DNA from: an uncultured Verrucomicrobia subdivision 3 bacterium
Lineage (GTDB): Bacteria; Verrucomicrobiota; Verrucomicrobiia; Limisphaerales; UBA11358
DNA: 35,408 nucleotides
Direction of reading: 5' to 3'
NCBI GenBank assembly: GCA_903895255.1
Contig: CAITTG010000115.1
Location: 1 to 35,408 of the forward strand
Shown: positions 22,848-31,878 of the stretch, one piece after another
Position numbering within the stretch: the first letter of the stretch is position 1
Layout of the letters: every line of letters starts with the position of its first letter
Translations under genes and position numbers: made by a program
Notes under the pieces: generated by a model
What the model was told of the DNA's origin: nothing
The model's database searches: none
What the model saw: only the letters and a program-made list of their open reading frames with translations

Positions 22848-24005
22848 ATGAAACCAACCAAGCTTGACAATTTTATCGTGTTATTCGCCTTGGCCGCCAT
22901 CTTGCTCGCGGTGGCCGGAGGCCTCGCGTGGCGACGCCGAGCTGGCGCCGAATCACCGCTCTCCGTCGCCGAAACGGCGCCGACGGTCGCGGTGGTCCGG
23001 GTGGCGCGGGCGGACCTGTTTCTAGAGGTCAGGATTCCGGCGGAATTCCGGGCCTATGAGCAGGTGGATTTGCATGCCAAAGTCTCTGGCTACGTGAAGG
23101 AGATGAAAGTGGATTTTGGCGACCGCGTAAAGGCCGGCCAGTTGCTGGCCACGCTGGAGATTCCGGAATTACAGGCGGATCTGAGCAATGCCCAGGCGGC
23201 AGAAAAGCGGGCCGTGGCGGATTACACGGACGCCCACCTGGCCTACACCCGCCTGCTGGCCGTGAATACCAGCCATCCCAATCTGGTGGCGCAACAGGAC
23301 GTGGACGCCGCCGAAGCCAAAGACCTCGGGACCGAGGCCAGCGTGGCCGCCGCCCGGGCGGGGATCACCAAGTATCAGGCCTGGGTGGATTATTCGCAGA
23401 TCACCGCTCCCTTTGATGGCGTCATTACCATGCGCTATGCGGACCCCGGCGCATTTATCGAGGCGGGCACCGCCGGCACGGCGGCCAAATCCCTGTTGCA
23501 AATCTCGGATAATTACCTGCTCCGGCTGGATTTCCCGGTGTCCGTGGCCTACGTCCAGGACATCCACGTGGGCGACACCGTGGCCGTGCGGGTGGAATCC
23601 CTGGGCGGTGAATCCTTCAACGGGGTCATCACCCGGTTTACGGACCAGGTCGATGAGGACACCCGGACGATGATGACGGAAATTCAGGTCACCAACCAAA
23701 GCCTGAGACTTCTGCCGGGCATGTACACGCAAGTGGTGTTGAAAGTGGGACGCCGTCCGCAGGTGCTGGCGGTTCCCACGCAGGCCGTGGTGAATGACAA
23801 GTCCCCCACGGTCCTGCTGGTGAACGCCAGCCAGGAGCTGGAGGAACGCCCGGTGAAGCTGGGCTTGGAAACACCGGACCAGTGCGAAATCCTCGAAGGG
23901 CTCCAAGCCGGGGACCTGGTGGTCATCGGCAACCACTCGGAAGTGAGGGCCGGCCAAAAGGTCGAGACCCAATTAATCACCCCAGCCAGCCTGAACGCCA
24001 GGTAA
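22848..24005 (+). CDS. RND periplasmic adaptor (AcrA-like membrane fusion protein)
   Basis: 385 aa. An N-terminal membrane helix (about 9-27) is followed by biotinyl/lipoyl-like halves (HAKVSGYVKEMKVDFGDRV, and ITAPFDGVITMRYADPGAFI), a coiled-coil hairpin between them, and a beta-barrel region ending VLAVPTQAVVNDKSPTVLLV. This is the standard adaptor layout. It starts 17 bp after the kinase stop and precedes the permease by 9 bp, so the regulators and the pump are likely one transcript. Confidence 0.9.
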   Translation: MKPTKLDNFIVLFALAAILLAVAGGLAWRRRAGAESPLSVAETAPTVAVVRVARADLFLEVRIPAEFRAYEQVDLHAKVSGYVKEMKVDFGDRVKAGQLLATLEIPELQADLSNAQAAEKRAVADYTDAHLAYTRLLAVNTSHPNLVAQQDVDAAEAKDLGTEASVAAARAGITKYQAWVDYSQITAPFDGVITMRYADPGAFIEAGTAGTAAKSLLQISDNYLLRLDFPVSVAYVQDIHVGDTVAVRVESLGGESFNGVITRFTDQVDEDTRTMMTEIQVTNQSLRLLPGMYTQVVLKVGRRPQVLAVPTQAVVNDKSPTVLLVNASQELEERPVKLGLETPDQCEILEGLQAGDLVVIGNHSEVRAGQKVETQLITPASLNAR

Positions 24006-24014
24006 TTAACTATT

Positions 24015-27000
24015 ATGTCCCGCTTCGCCATCCGTCTGCCGTATCTGATCGTGGTCATTTGTTTGATCACCTGCGTGGTCGGCGTGACGAGCCTGTGCCG
24101 CATGCCGGTGGATTTGTTTCCGCCCATCAATATTCCGGTGGTGGTGGTGGCCACGTTTTACTCCGGCATGCCGCCCGAGCAGGTGGAGAATGACATCACC
24201 GGCCAGTTTGAACGCATGTTCACGCTCGCCTCGGGGGTGGACCACATGGAATCCCGGTCCCTCACGGGGGTTAGCCTGATCAAGGTGTATTTCCAGCCCG
24301 GCTCGAATCCGGATTCCGACGTGACTGGCATCGCGAATCTTGCCATGGCCAGTCTGCGTTACCTGCCCGCAGGCACCTTGCCGCCCATCGTCATGAAGTT
24401 CGATGCCTCCAGCCTGCCCGTCTGCCTGGTCACGCTCAAAGGGGAGGGCCTCAGCGAGGCACGACTGCGGGACCTCGGCCAGTTCACCACCCGCAATCAG
24501 ATGGCCGGCATTCCGGGCGCTTCCGTGCCCCCGGCCTTCGGCGGCAAATACCGCCAGATCATGGTGTATGTGGACCCGCTGAAACTGGAGGCCCATGGCT
24601 TGAGCACCATGGATGTGGTGCGCACGCTCAACCAGGCCAACCTCATTCTGCCGGCCGGCGATGTGAAGATCGGCCCGTATGACTACAACGTTTATGTGAA
24701 CAACCAGATCAACGCCATGCAAGATCTGGACCAGGTGCCCTTGAAGACGGTGGGCGGCGCCTCGGTGCTGGTGGCCGATGTGGGCAGGGCGCAGGACGCC
24801 TCGCAAATCCAGTACAACAAGGTGCGGGTCAATGGCCAGGCTTCGGTGTATATCCCCGTGCTCAAGGCTGGTGGCGATGCCAACACCATCGCGGTCGTCA
24901 ATGGCGTCAAGCGCGTGGTGGCTCATCTCCTCGACGTGCCGAAACAACTGGTCACCCAGGTGGTGTTTGACCAGTCGGTGTTTGTGCGCACCGCGATTGA
25001 AACGCTCATTCATGAGGGGGCCATCGGGCTGGTTTTGACGGGGCTGATGATTCTGATTTTTCTCGGCAGTATGCGGGCGACGGTGGCGGTGTTTCTTTCC
25101 ATTCCCATTTCCGCACTGGCCGCTTTTATCGCCTTGGGACTGGGCGGCAATTCGATCAACTCCATGATTTTGGGCGGGCTGGCGCTGGTGTTCTCCCGGC
25201 TGATCGACAACTCGGTCATCGTGCTCGAAAATATTTTCCGTCACATGGAAATGGGTGAGTCGCCCGTCGTGGCCGCCGAGCGGGGCGGCGCGGAAGTGCA
25301 ACTAGCCGTGCTGGCCGCCACCCTGACGACGGTCATTGTCTTTTTCCCGGTCGCGTTTCTTTACGGGGTCAGCAAGTACTTGTTCACGGCGCTGGCCCTG
25401 GCGGTGGTGTGGGCGCTGTTTGCCTCCTACTTTGTGGCCATGACGGTGGTGCCGCTGTTTTGTGCGAAACTCATCAAACCCCACCATGGCGCGCCGCCCG
25501 AGCCCGAAAATTCCCAGGCCGGGCTGGCCGCTGAAACTCACGCGACGCCCACGGGCGAGGAAACCGCCGCTGAACGCCAGGGCGCACCCCGGAGCTGGGG
25601 CCGGCGGTTCAACGAGTGGTTCAACCACGGATTCAACCGGATGCTGGACCGCTACGAAGGCACCCTCAGTCTGGCTTTGGTACGCCCTCTGGCGACGGTC
25701 CTCGGCATCACCGGCGTTTTCCTGCTGAGCCTCGGGCTGTATCCCTTGATTGGCAAAGCCTACTTCCCGCGCACCGATCCCGGCCAGTTTGTCATCAGCG
25801 TCAAGGCGCCCTCCGGCACGCGCCTGGAATTGACCGACCAATATGTCGGCCGCGTGGAGGATATCGTTCGCTCCGTGGTCGCCACCAATGACCTGAAAAT
25901 CATTGTGTCCAACATTGGCACCACGCCCGGTTTCAATTCCATCCTCAATCCCAATTCCTGCCCCAGCACCGCCATTGTGCAGGTAGGACTCAACGCGGGC
26001 CACAACCTCAGCAGCTTTGAATACATGAACCGGGTGCGCGCGCGCATTCATCGGGAACTGCCGGAGGTCGGGACTTACTTTCAAACCGGCGGCCTGGTGG
26101 ATGCCATCATCAACCAGGGCGTGCCCGCGCCACTGGACATTCAGGTCAGCTCCTCGCAGATGGCCACCGCCCACGACGTGGCGGCGAGGATCGCCCAACA
26201 AGTTCGCGCCTTGCCCGGCGTGGCTGATGTCCTCGTGCCGCAGGATGTGGATTATCCGTCGTTGCAGGTCGACATCGACCGCGAACGCGCCAGCGAACTG
26301 GGGTTGAGCGCGCAGGACGTCATCGACAACCTCATCACCGCCCTCACTTCAAATGGGATGATCGCGCCGAGTTATTGGATTGATCCCGTGAGCGGGAATA
26401 ATTATCTGCTGACGGTCCAGTATCCGGAGGGCTATCTCAAAAGCCTGGAGGATCTCGGCTCCATGCCCTTGCGCTCGCCGCATTTGAAGCGGCCCACGCG
26501 GCTGGATTCTGTCGTCCACATTTCCCACGTCCTCAAGCCCACCGAAGTGGATCATTACCAGATTCGCCGGACCGTGGACGTGTACGTTTCCCCGGCGGGC
26601 GAGGACCTCAGTCGGGTGGCCGCCGCCGTCCAAAACATTGTGGCTCAAACCCAGCTCCCGCCCAATACGGTGGTGAAGGTGCGCGGCTCGGTGCAGGACA
26701 TGCACACGTCCTTTCAGAGCTTCGGCCTCGGGCTGATCCTCGCCACCGTGCTGGTGTACCTGATCCTGGTGGCGCAATTCAAATCGTTTCTGGATCCCCT
26801 GCTGATTTTGCTGGCCGTGCCCACGGGTTTGACCGGTGTCTTGCTCATGCTGTGGCTCAGCGGCACCACCCTGAATGTCATGTCCCTGATGGGCATCGTG
26901 ATGATGGTGGGCATTGTCGTGTCGAACAGCATTTTGATTGTGGAATTCACCCGGCATTTGGTGGCGGAGGGACGCCCGGTGCGGGAGGCCGTTTCGCTGG

Positions 27001-27254
27001 CCTGCCGCGTGCGGCTGCGTCCGGTACTCATGACCTCGCTGGCCACCCTGATGGGGTTGGTGCCCATGGCCCTGAAGCTGGGCGAGGGCAGCGAAGCCTA
27101 TGCGCCGCTTGCCCGGGCCATCATCGGCGGCCTGCTGGTGTCCGTGGTGCTGACCGTGTTCATCGTACCGTGCGCGTATTATCTGCTCTATCGGAAACGC
27201 GAGCCACAAATACCCAGCCTTTCGGCCACCCCGGTGGGAGATCCAACCGTATGA
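24015..27254 (+). CDS. RND efflux permease, AcrB/MdtB-like branch
   Basis: 1079 aa. It starts MSRFAIRLPYLIVVICLITC with the first membrane helix and shows the RND porter pattern LCRMPVDLFPPINIPVVVVA. The helix 4 motif reads FSRLIDNSVIVLENIF, where AcrB has an Asp-Asp pair; here the second Asp is Asn, a detail that could affect proton relay unless the branch compensates. A hydrophilic, Ala/Glu/Pro-rich insert lies at about residues 490-530 between the two halves. The C-terminal helix motif is VGIVVSNSILIVEFTRHL. Substrate unknown. It is followed by a TolC-type gene in a 4-bp overlap. Confidence 0.92.
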   Translation: MSRFAIRLPYLIVVICLITCVVGVTSLCRMPVDLFPPINIPVVVVATFYSGMPPEQVENDITGQFERMFTLASGVDHMESRSLTGVSLIKVYFQPGSNPDSDVTGIANLAMASLRYLPAGTLPPIVMKFDASSLPVCLVTLKGEGLSEARLRDLGQFTTRNQMAGIPGASVPPAFGGKYRQIMVYVDPLKLEAHGLSTMDVVRTLNQANLILPAGDVKIGPYDYNVYVNNQINAMQDLDQVPLKTVGGASVLVADVGRAQDASQIQYNKVRVNGQASVYIPVLKAGGDANTIAVVNGVKRVVAHLLDVPKQLVTQVVFDQSVFVRTAIETLIHEGAIGLVLTGLMILIFLGSMRATVAVFLSIPISALAAFIALGLGGNSINSMILGGLALVFSRLIDNSVIVLENIFRHMEMGESPVVAAERGGAEVQLAVLAATLTTVIVFFPVAFLYGVSKYLFTALALAVVWALFASYFVAMTVVPLFCAKLIKPHHGAPPEPENSQAGLAAETHATPTGEETAAERQGAPRSWGRRFNEWFNHGFNRMLDRYEGTLSLALVRPLATVLGITGVFLLSLGLYPLIGKAYFPRTDPGQFVISVKAPSGTRLELTDQYVGRVEDIVRSVVATNDLKIIVSNIGTTPGFNSILNPNSCPSTAIVQVGLNAGHNLSSFEYMNRVRARIHRELPEVGTYFQTGGLVDAIINQGVPAPLDIQVSSSQMATAHDVAARIAQQVRALPGVADVLVPQDVDYPSLQVDIDRERASELGLSAQDVIDNLITALTSNGMIAPSYWIDPVSGNNYLLTVQYPEGYLKSLEDLGSMPLRSPHLKRPTRLDSVVHISHVLKPTEVDHYQIRRTVDVYVSPAGEDLSRVAAAVQNIVAQTQLPPNTVVKVRGSVQDMHTSFQSFGLGLILATVLVYLILVAQFKSFLDPLLILLAVPTGLTGVLLMLWLSGTTLNVMSLMGIVMMVGIVVSNSILIVEFTRHLVAEGRPVREAVSLACRVRLRPVLMTSLATLMGLVPMALKLGEGSEAYAPLARAIIGGLLVSVVLTVFIVPCAYYLLYRKREPQIPSLSATPVGDPTV

Positions 27255-28561
27255 ATCGAATCGTTCTCCTCGCCGGTTTGATCAGCATTTTGGACGTCGC
27301 TGGTTTGCGCGGCCAAGAAACCAATGCCCTCGCGGTGCTTTCCCTCGCCGAGGCCCGCCTGATGGCGCTGGAAAATCATCCCCGCGTCGTGGCCGCCCGT
27401 TACCAGGCGGGCGCGGCGGAGGAATCCGTCAAGGAAGCGCGTTCGGCCAGCCTGCCCTCAGCCACGCTCTACGGCACCGCGGCCGGGGAGGATTCCGCCA
27501 CCGCATCCGGTCCCACCCGCATCCTGGCAGGCGGCATCAACAATCCCAGTGTTTATGACCGTTTGGCCGGGGGCGTGAGTGTCAGCCAGCTCATCACCGA
27601 TTTTGGGCACACCGCTAATTTGCAGGCGGGTGCCCGGTTCGCGGCGCAAGCCGAGGAGGAAAAAACCGCCGACGTCGGCGAACAAGTCTGGTTGTCCGCA
27701 TCTACCAGCTATTTTCGGGTGCTTGAGGCCCAGGCGGTCCTCTCCGTCGCCCGCGACACCGTGCATAGCCGCCAGCTTCTCCTGGAACAGGTCGCCAGCC
27801 TGGCCACCAACCAATTAAAATCCGAACTTGATGTCAGTTTTGCCCAGGTCGCCCTGCAGGAGGGCCAGTTACTACTGGAACGCGCCCAAAACGGGTTGGA
27901 CGCGGCCCAGGCCACTCTGACCGACGCGTTGGGCCTGCCCGCGGCCCGCCACTATCAGCTCGTCGAACCTCCCCCGCCCGACCTGGCCAGCAATGACGTG
28001 GAGGGGTTGATTCAAACCGCCCTCGGCCAGCGCCCCGAATTATTAAGCCTGCGCGCCGAACGGGACGCCGCCCAACGGTTCGCCCTTTCCGAGCGGGATG
28101 CCCGCCGCCCCACCGTATCCGCCATTGGAGTGATGGGCAATTCCCCCCTCCACGATGACCATTTGAATGATAATTATGCCGCCGCTGCCCTTGACATCAG
28201 CCTGCCCCTCTATACCGGCGGCCTTTACACCGCCCGTGAGCACCGCGCTGAATTCCAAGCCAAAGCCGCCGATGAAGACTTGCGCAATGCCGAGAATGAC
28301 GTAATCCGCGAAGTGCGCCTCGCTTGGTTGAATGTGAACAGCACCCGGCAGCTGGAGCAAACCACCGCGGAACTGGTCCGCCACGCCAGCGAGAGCTTTG
28401 ACCTGGCCAACGCGCGTTACCAGGCCGGTTTGAGTTCCATGGTCGAGTTGAGCGAATCCCAGTTGAGCCTCATTTCCGCCCGGATTGCCCTGGCCAGCGC
28501 GCATTATGAATTGCTAGCCCAGCAGGCCGCGCTGGATTACCAAATGGGGGTGCGGCATTGA
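27251..28561 (+). CDS. TolC-family outer-membrane efflux protein
   Basis: 436 aa from the ATG at 27251-27253, which overlaps the permease stop (ATGA). The signal peptide is MNRIVLLAGLISILDVAGLRG with no lipobox, unlike the CzcC-like protein at 8993-10399. Two TolC repeats are visible: SLAEARLMALENHPRVVAAR near the N-terminus, and later LIQTALGQRPELLSLRAERD with LDISLPLYTGGLYTAREH. This is the third part of the second tripartite pump. A longer upstream frame overlaps the permease and is not used. Confidence 0.92.
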   Translation: MNRIVLLAGLISILDVAGLRGQETNALAVLSLAEARLMALENHPRVVAARYQAGAAEESVKEARSASLPSATLYGTAAGEDSATASGPTRILAGGINNPSVYDRLAGGVSVSQLITDFGHTANLQAGARFAAQAEEEKTADVGEQVWLSASTSYFRVLEAQAVLSVARDTVHSRQLLLEQVASLATNQLKSELDVSFAQVALQEGQLLLERAQNGLDAAQATLTDALGLPAARHYQLVEPPPPDLASNDVEGLIQTALGQRPELLSLRAERDAAQRFALSERDARRPTVSAIGVMGNSPLHDDHLNDNYAAAALDISLPLYTGGLYTAREHRAEFQAKAADEDLRNAENDVIREVRLAWLNVNSTRQLEQTTAELVRHASESFDLANARYQAGLSSMVELSESQLSLISARIALASAHYELLAQQAALDYQMGVRH

Positions 28562-28606
28562 CGTGTGTCGATCTGGTCATTCGTCGCTCTTTATTGCAAA
28601 AGAGTT

Positions 28607-29038
28607 ATGCTGGCTCCGGTTGAAACCTTTATGATTATGACACCTCCCGCCCAGCCAGCCAATCCCCCGGTTGATCCGCGAATTTACCTCGCCGCCGAGC
28701 GCACGTTTCTCGCCTGGGTTCGCACCGGCATCGCCTTGATGGGATTCGGCTTCGTCGTCGCCCGCTTCGGCTTGTTTCTGCGGGAGCTGGCGCTCAGCGA
28801 TCATGTGACGGCACCCCTGCGCGCCAACGGCCTGTCCCTGCCCGCCGGTGTGGCCATGATCGTGGCCGGCATCCTGGTCAATCTCGGGGCCGCCGTGCGC
28901 CACCATGGCTATGTCCGGGCGCTGGATGAGGGCCGCCTCCCGTCCGCCCACGGAACCGTCTTTCCCCTCTTGCTCGCCGGTTTTCTTGCCGCCATGGGGC
29001 TGGCCGTGGCTGCTTATCTGGCTTTCCTCTTGCATTGA
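28607..29038 (+). CDS. DUF202 (YidH-type) membrane protein
   Basis: 143 aa from the ATG at 28607; later ATGs at 28631 and 28637 are also possible. The DUF202 signature YLAAERTFLAWVRTGIALMGFG is followed by three predicted membrane helices: GIALMGFGFVVARFGLFL, LPAGVAMIVAGILVNLGAAV and FPLLLAGFLAAMGLAVAAYLA. The function of this family is unknown. It starts 45 bp after the pump's outer-membrane gene on the same strand and could share the transcript. Confidence 0.85.
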   Translation: MLAPVETFMIMTPPAQPANPPVDPRIYLAAERTFLAWVRTGIALMGFGFVVARFGLFLRELALSDHVTAPLRANGLSLPAGVAMIVAGILVNLGAAVRHHGYVRALDEGRLPSAHGTVFPLLLAGFLAAMGLAVAAYLAFLLH

Positions 29039-29118
29039 TGGCAAGGCGGCGTTCCCTCCGCCTCGGCGCCAAACCATAACCCCGCATACTGAAGTTTGAA
29101 TATTCGCTGAATTTTGAA

Positions 29119-29148
29119 GTGGGGGGTTTGAAGTTTCACCCCCCCCAC
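29119..29148. terminator. Hairpin between convergent DUF202 and maf genes
   Basis: GTGGGGGG (29119-29126) and CCCCCCAC (29141-29148) pair perfectly over a 14-nt loop, and the right arm overlaps the last codons of maf. It may act as a two-way terminator; no long T-run is present. Confidence 0.4.
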
Positions 29149-29708
29149 GCTTCCAGTTCCTGCGCCAGCCGTTCGAGCGGCAGTCCCACTACATTGCTGT
29201 AGGAACCGGAAATGTCCGACACGATCAACTCGCCATGCTCCTGGATGGCGTAGCCACCCGCCTTGTCCAGCGGATTAATGCGGTCCAGATAATGATCAAT
29301 CTGGTCATGCGTGAGCGGTAGAAACGTCACGTTGGTACTGACGGCAAACATCCGTTCACGATGGCCGCGCAAATGGATCAAACTGACACCCGTCACCACT
29401 TGATGCGTCCGCCCCTCCAGCAGCGCCAGCATCGCATGCGCCCCGGCGCGGTCGGCGGGTTTGCCCAGAATCGTGCTGTCCAAAAACACCAGCGTGTCCG
29501 CGCCCAGCACCAGGGCATCGGGAATTTGCTTGGCCACCACCCGCGCCTTGCGGTGGGCGTTCAACTGGCAGATTTCCTGCGGCGACAAATGCTCGTGCGC
29601 CACTTCCGTGGCATTCCCGGGCAGGACCCGGAACGTCACCTTCAATTGCTGTAATAATTCCGACCGGCGGGGCGAAGCGGAGGCCAGGATGAGCGGCGGA
29701 ATATTCAC
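29136..29708 (-). CDS. maf: Maf/YhdE-type nucleoside triphosphate pyrophosphatase
   Basis: 190 aa, the normal length. The opening LILASASPRRSELLQQL is the family's substrate loop. GADTLVFLDSTILGKP and the later DKAGGYAIQEHGELIV hold the conserved Asp and Lys residues of the active site. Enzymes of this branch hydrolyse dTTP/UTP or modified nucleotides to monophosphates and help limit misincorporation. It is divergent from aroK, with about 70 bp between the starts. Confidence 0.92.
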   Translation of the reverse strand: MNIPPLILASASPRRSELLQQLKVTFRVLPGNATEVAHEHLSPQEICQLNAHRKARVVAKQIPDALVLGADTLVFLDSTILGKPADRAGAHAMLALLEGRTHQVVTGVSLIHLRGHRERMFAVSTNVTFLPLTHDQIDHYLDRINPLDKAGGYAIQEHGELIVSDISGSYSNVVGLPLERLAQELEAWGG

Positions 29709-29777
29709 CTGGCCACTCTACGCGCCAGGAACAATTCTGTCGAGCGGCAGAAATTGAGGCGTGCGCCCGGGCCGCAA

Positions 29778-30332
29778 ATGGATTATTTCCTTCCCATGCA
29801 TAATGACCGGAACATCGTCAACCTCGCGCTCATCGGCTTCATGGGCACGGGCAAGACATCGGTCGGACGCCTCGTGGCCGAGCAGATGAACTTCGAGTTT
29901 CTGGACACGGACGAACTGATCCAGACCGCCACCGGCCGGACCATCGCCGATATTTTTGCCCAGGACGGCGAGCCCGCGTTCCGGACGCTCGAGCAACGCG
30001 TGGTGGCCGAACTGGCCGGGCGCCAGAAAACGTTGATCTCCACCGGCGGGGGCCTGCCCACCCACCTGCCCAATCTGACCAGCCTGAAGCAGCACGCCCT
30101 CGTGGTCTGCCTGTGGGCCTCGCCCGAAAAAATCTGGGAACGCGTCTGCCACCAGAGCCACCGTCCCCTGCTCCACAATCCCGATCCCCGCGCCAAAATC
30201 CGCGACCTCCTCGCCGTGCGCGAACCCTTTTACAAACAAGCCGACGTGCTCGTGAACACCGACCTGCGCACCATGCGCGAAGTGGCCCATCAAGTGGCCC
30301 ATCAATACCGCTTCGCCCTGTCCCACCGTTGA
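29778..30332 (+). CDS. aroK: Shikimate kinase
   Basis: 184 aa from the ATG at 29778; an ATG at 29796 would remove six residues before NIVNLALIGFMGTGKT. The Walker A motif is GFMGTGKTSVG, the shikimate-binding Asp is in FLDTDELI, and the glycine motif STGGGLP is present. The enzyme phosphorylates shikimate at C3 in aromatic amino-acid synthesis. The lid region has HRPLLHN with the conserved Arg. Its stop overlaps the queG ATG by one base (TGATG). Confidence 0.94.
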   Translation: MDYFLPMHNDRNIVNLALIGFMGTGKTSVGRLVAEQMNFEFLDTDELIQTATGRTIADIFAQDGEPAFRTLEQRVVAELAGRQKTLISTGGGLPTHLPNLTSLKQHALVVCLWASPEKIWERVCHQSHRPLLHNPDPRAKIRDLLAVREPFYKQADVLVNTDLRTMREVAHQVAHQYRFALSHR

Positions 30333-31411
30333 TGAAAGCCGCCATCCAACAGCGGGCGTTGGAACTGGGCTTTGATGACTGCCGCTTCACCACCGCCCAA
30401 CCGCCCCCGCACTCGGCGGCCCTGACCACGTGGCTGGCCAGCGGACAGCACGGGGAAATGGCCTGGCTCGCGCGCAATGCGGAAAAGCGCCTTGACCCGC
30501 AACGCGTCTTGCCCGGAGCCGCCACCATCATCACCCTTGCCACCAGCTACGCCACGCCGAACTCCAGTGCCCCGGCCCCCACCGGCACCGGGGTGGTCGC
30601 CCGTTACGCGCGCCATGCGGACTACCATGATGTCCTCGGTCGGACCTTGAAGGAACTCAACGAGTTCATCATCCAACTCGGTGGTGGTGACACCCGCGCA
30701 CTTTGGTATGTGGACACCGGCCCTTTGCTGGAGCGCGACCTGGCCGAGCGGGCCGGCCTGGGCTTCGCCGGCAAACACACCAACCTCATCAGCCGCCGCT
30801 TGGGCAACTGGTTTTTTCTCTCGGAAATTATCACCACCTTGGAGGTGCTGCCTGATCCGCCCGAGCGCAACCATTGCGGCAACTGCACCCGGTGCCTGAC
30901 CGCCTGCCCGACGCAAGCCATCACCGCTCCTTTCCAACTCGATGCCCGCCGTTGTATCTCCTACCTCACCATTGAGTTGAAAGGCGCCATCCCCGAGGAT
31001 CTGCGCCCCGCCATCGGCAACCGCATCTACGGCTGTGACGATTGCCTGGCCGCCTGCCCTTGGAACCGCTTCGCCCAAACCGGCCGCCTCATGCAAGCCC
31101 ACGCCCGTGCCGACCTGGTCCAACCCGATTTGCTCGAACTCCTGCGCCTGGATGATGCCGGCTTCAAAACCCGGTTCGCCGGCACCCCCATCCTGCGGAC
31201 CAAACGGCGCGGCCTGCTCCGCAATGTCTGCGTGGCCCTTGGCAATACCGGCACCCCGGCCGCCCTGCTGGAACTGACCCGTGCCGCCCAGGATCCCGAG
31301 CCCCTCATCGCCGAACATGCGGAGTGGGCCATGAGACAGATTCTGACCCGGAGCGGCAGAAAAAAGCCGTTGACATCGGATTCAAAAGATACTATAAATA
31401 GTATTATATGA
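30332..31411 (+). CDS. queG: Epoxyqueuosine reductase
   Basis: 359 aa from the ATG at 30332-30334. QueG reduces epoxyqueuosine to queuosine in tRNA, using cobalamin and two 4Fe-4S clusters. Cluster ligands are seen in CGNCTRCLTACPTQAI (about residues 190-205) and GCDDCLAACPWN (about 234-245). YVDTGPLLERDLAERAGLGF is the family's substrate/cobalamin region, and the C-terminus has HEAT-like repeats (LLRNVCVALGNTG). The last residues (SDSKDTINSII) are encoded by the promoter of the next operon and look non-native, suggesting the original end was changed when the toxin-antitoxin pair arrived. Confidence 0.95.
   Translation: MKAAIQQRALELGFDDCRFTTAQPPPHSAALTTWLASGQHGEMAWLARNAEKRLDPQRVLPGAATIITLATSYATPNSSAPAPTGTGVVARYARHADYHDVLGRTLKELNEFIIQLGGGDTRALWYVDTGPLLERDLAERAGLGFAGKHTNLISRRLGNWFFLSEIITTLEVLPDPPERNHCGNCTRCLTACPTQAITAPFQLDARRCISYLTIELKGAIPEDLRPAIGNRIYGCDDCLAACPWNRFAQTGRLMQAHARADLVQPDLLELLRLDDAGFKTRFAGTPILRTKRRGLLRNVCVALGNTGTPAALLELTRAAQDPEPLIAEHAEWAMRQILTRSGRKKPLTSDSKDTINSII
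31370..31404 (+). promoter_or_regulatory. Promoter and operator of the RES/Xre pair
   Basis: TTGACA (31370-31375), a 17-nt spacer and TATAAA (31393-31398) give a near-consensus sigma70 promoter. Inverted halves ATACTAT (31389-31395) and ATAGTAT (31398-31404) with a 2-nt gap cover the -10 box, a good autorepression site. The predicted start lies 2-4 bp before the antitoxin ATG (31408), so the mRNA may be leaderless. The whole element lies inside the end of queG. Confidence 0.75.
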
Positions 31412-31878
31412 GAGAGACAATATCCAAGTCGCCAGCCAAAACCTTCCCCAGTGGGGTGGTGGACTACTGTGTGCATGGCCCCAACCCCGGCCATCCGGCG
31501 GCGGAATTCGCCCCGGCCCGGCTCAATGATGCTCTCCGGGCCGGTCTGCCGATGCGGGAACTGGAGGATTTGCAGGCCAGCCTCGACCTGCCCATGGAAA
31601 AGCTTTTCCCCCTGCTGGGCATCTCCAAGGCCACGCTGCACCGGCGGAAAGCCGGCGGCCGTCTGGCCCCGGCGGAATCCGACCGGGTGGTGCGCTTCGC
31701 CCGGCTGATGGGCCGGGCCGTGACGGTGCTGGAATCGGAGGTCAATGCGCGTCAGTGGCTTTCCACTCCGCAATTTGGCTTGGGCGGCGCGGTGCCGCTG
31801 GAATATGCCGAGACCGAACTGGGCGCGCGCGAAGTGGAGGACCTGCTCGGTCGCCTGGAACAGGGAGTTTATTCCTGA
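31408..31878 (+). CDS. Xre/MbcA/ParS-type antitoxin with DUF2384 domain
   Basis: 156 aa. A helix-turn-helix-like region lies at about residues 65-100 (LFPLLGISKATLHRRKAGG). The toxin-binding DUF2384 domain lies at the C-terminus: ARQWLSTPQFGLGGAVPLEYAETELG followed by DLLGRLEQGVYS. It would block the NAD-degrading RES toxin and repress transcription at the palindrome 31389-31404. The ATG overlaps the queG stop. No Shine-Dalgarno is seen. Its TGA shares one base with the toxin ATG. Confidence 0.93.
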   Translation: MRETISKSPAKTFPSGVVDYCVHGPNPGHPAAEFAPARLNDALRAGLPMRELEDLQASLDLPMEKLFPLLGISKATLHRRKAGGRLAPAESDRVVRFARLMGRAVTVLESEVNARQWLSTPQFGLGGAVPLEYAETELGAREVEDLLGRLEQGVYS

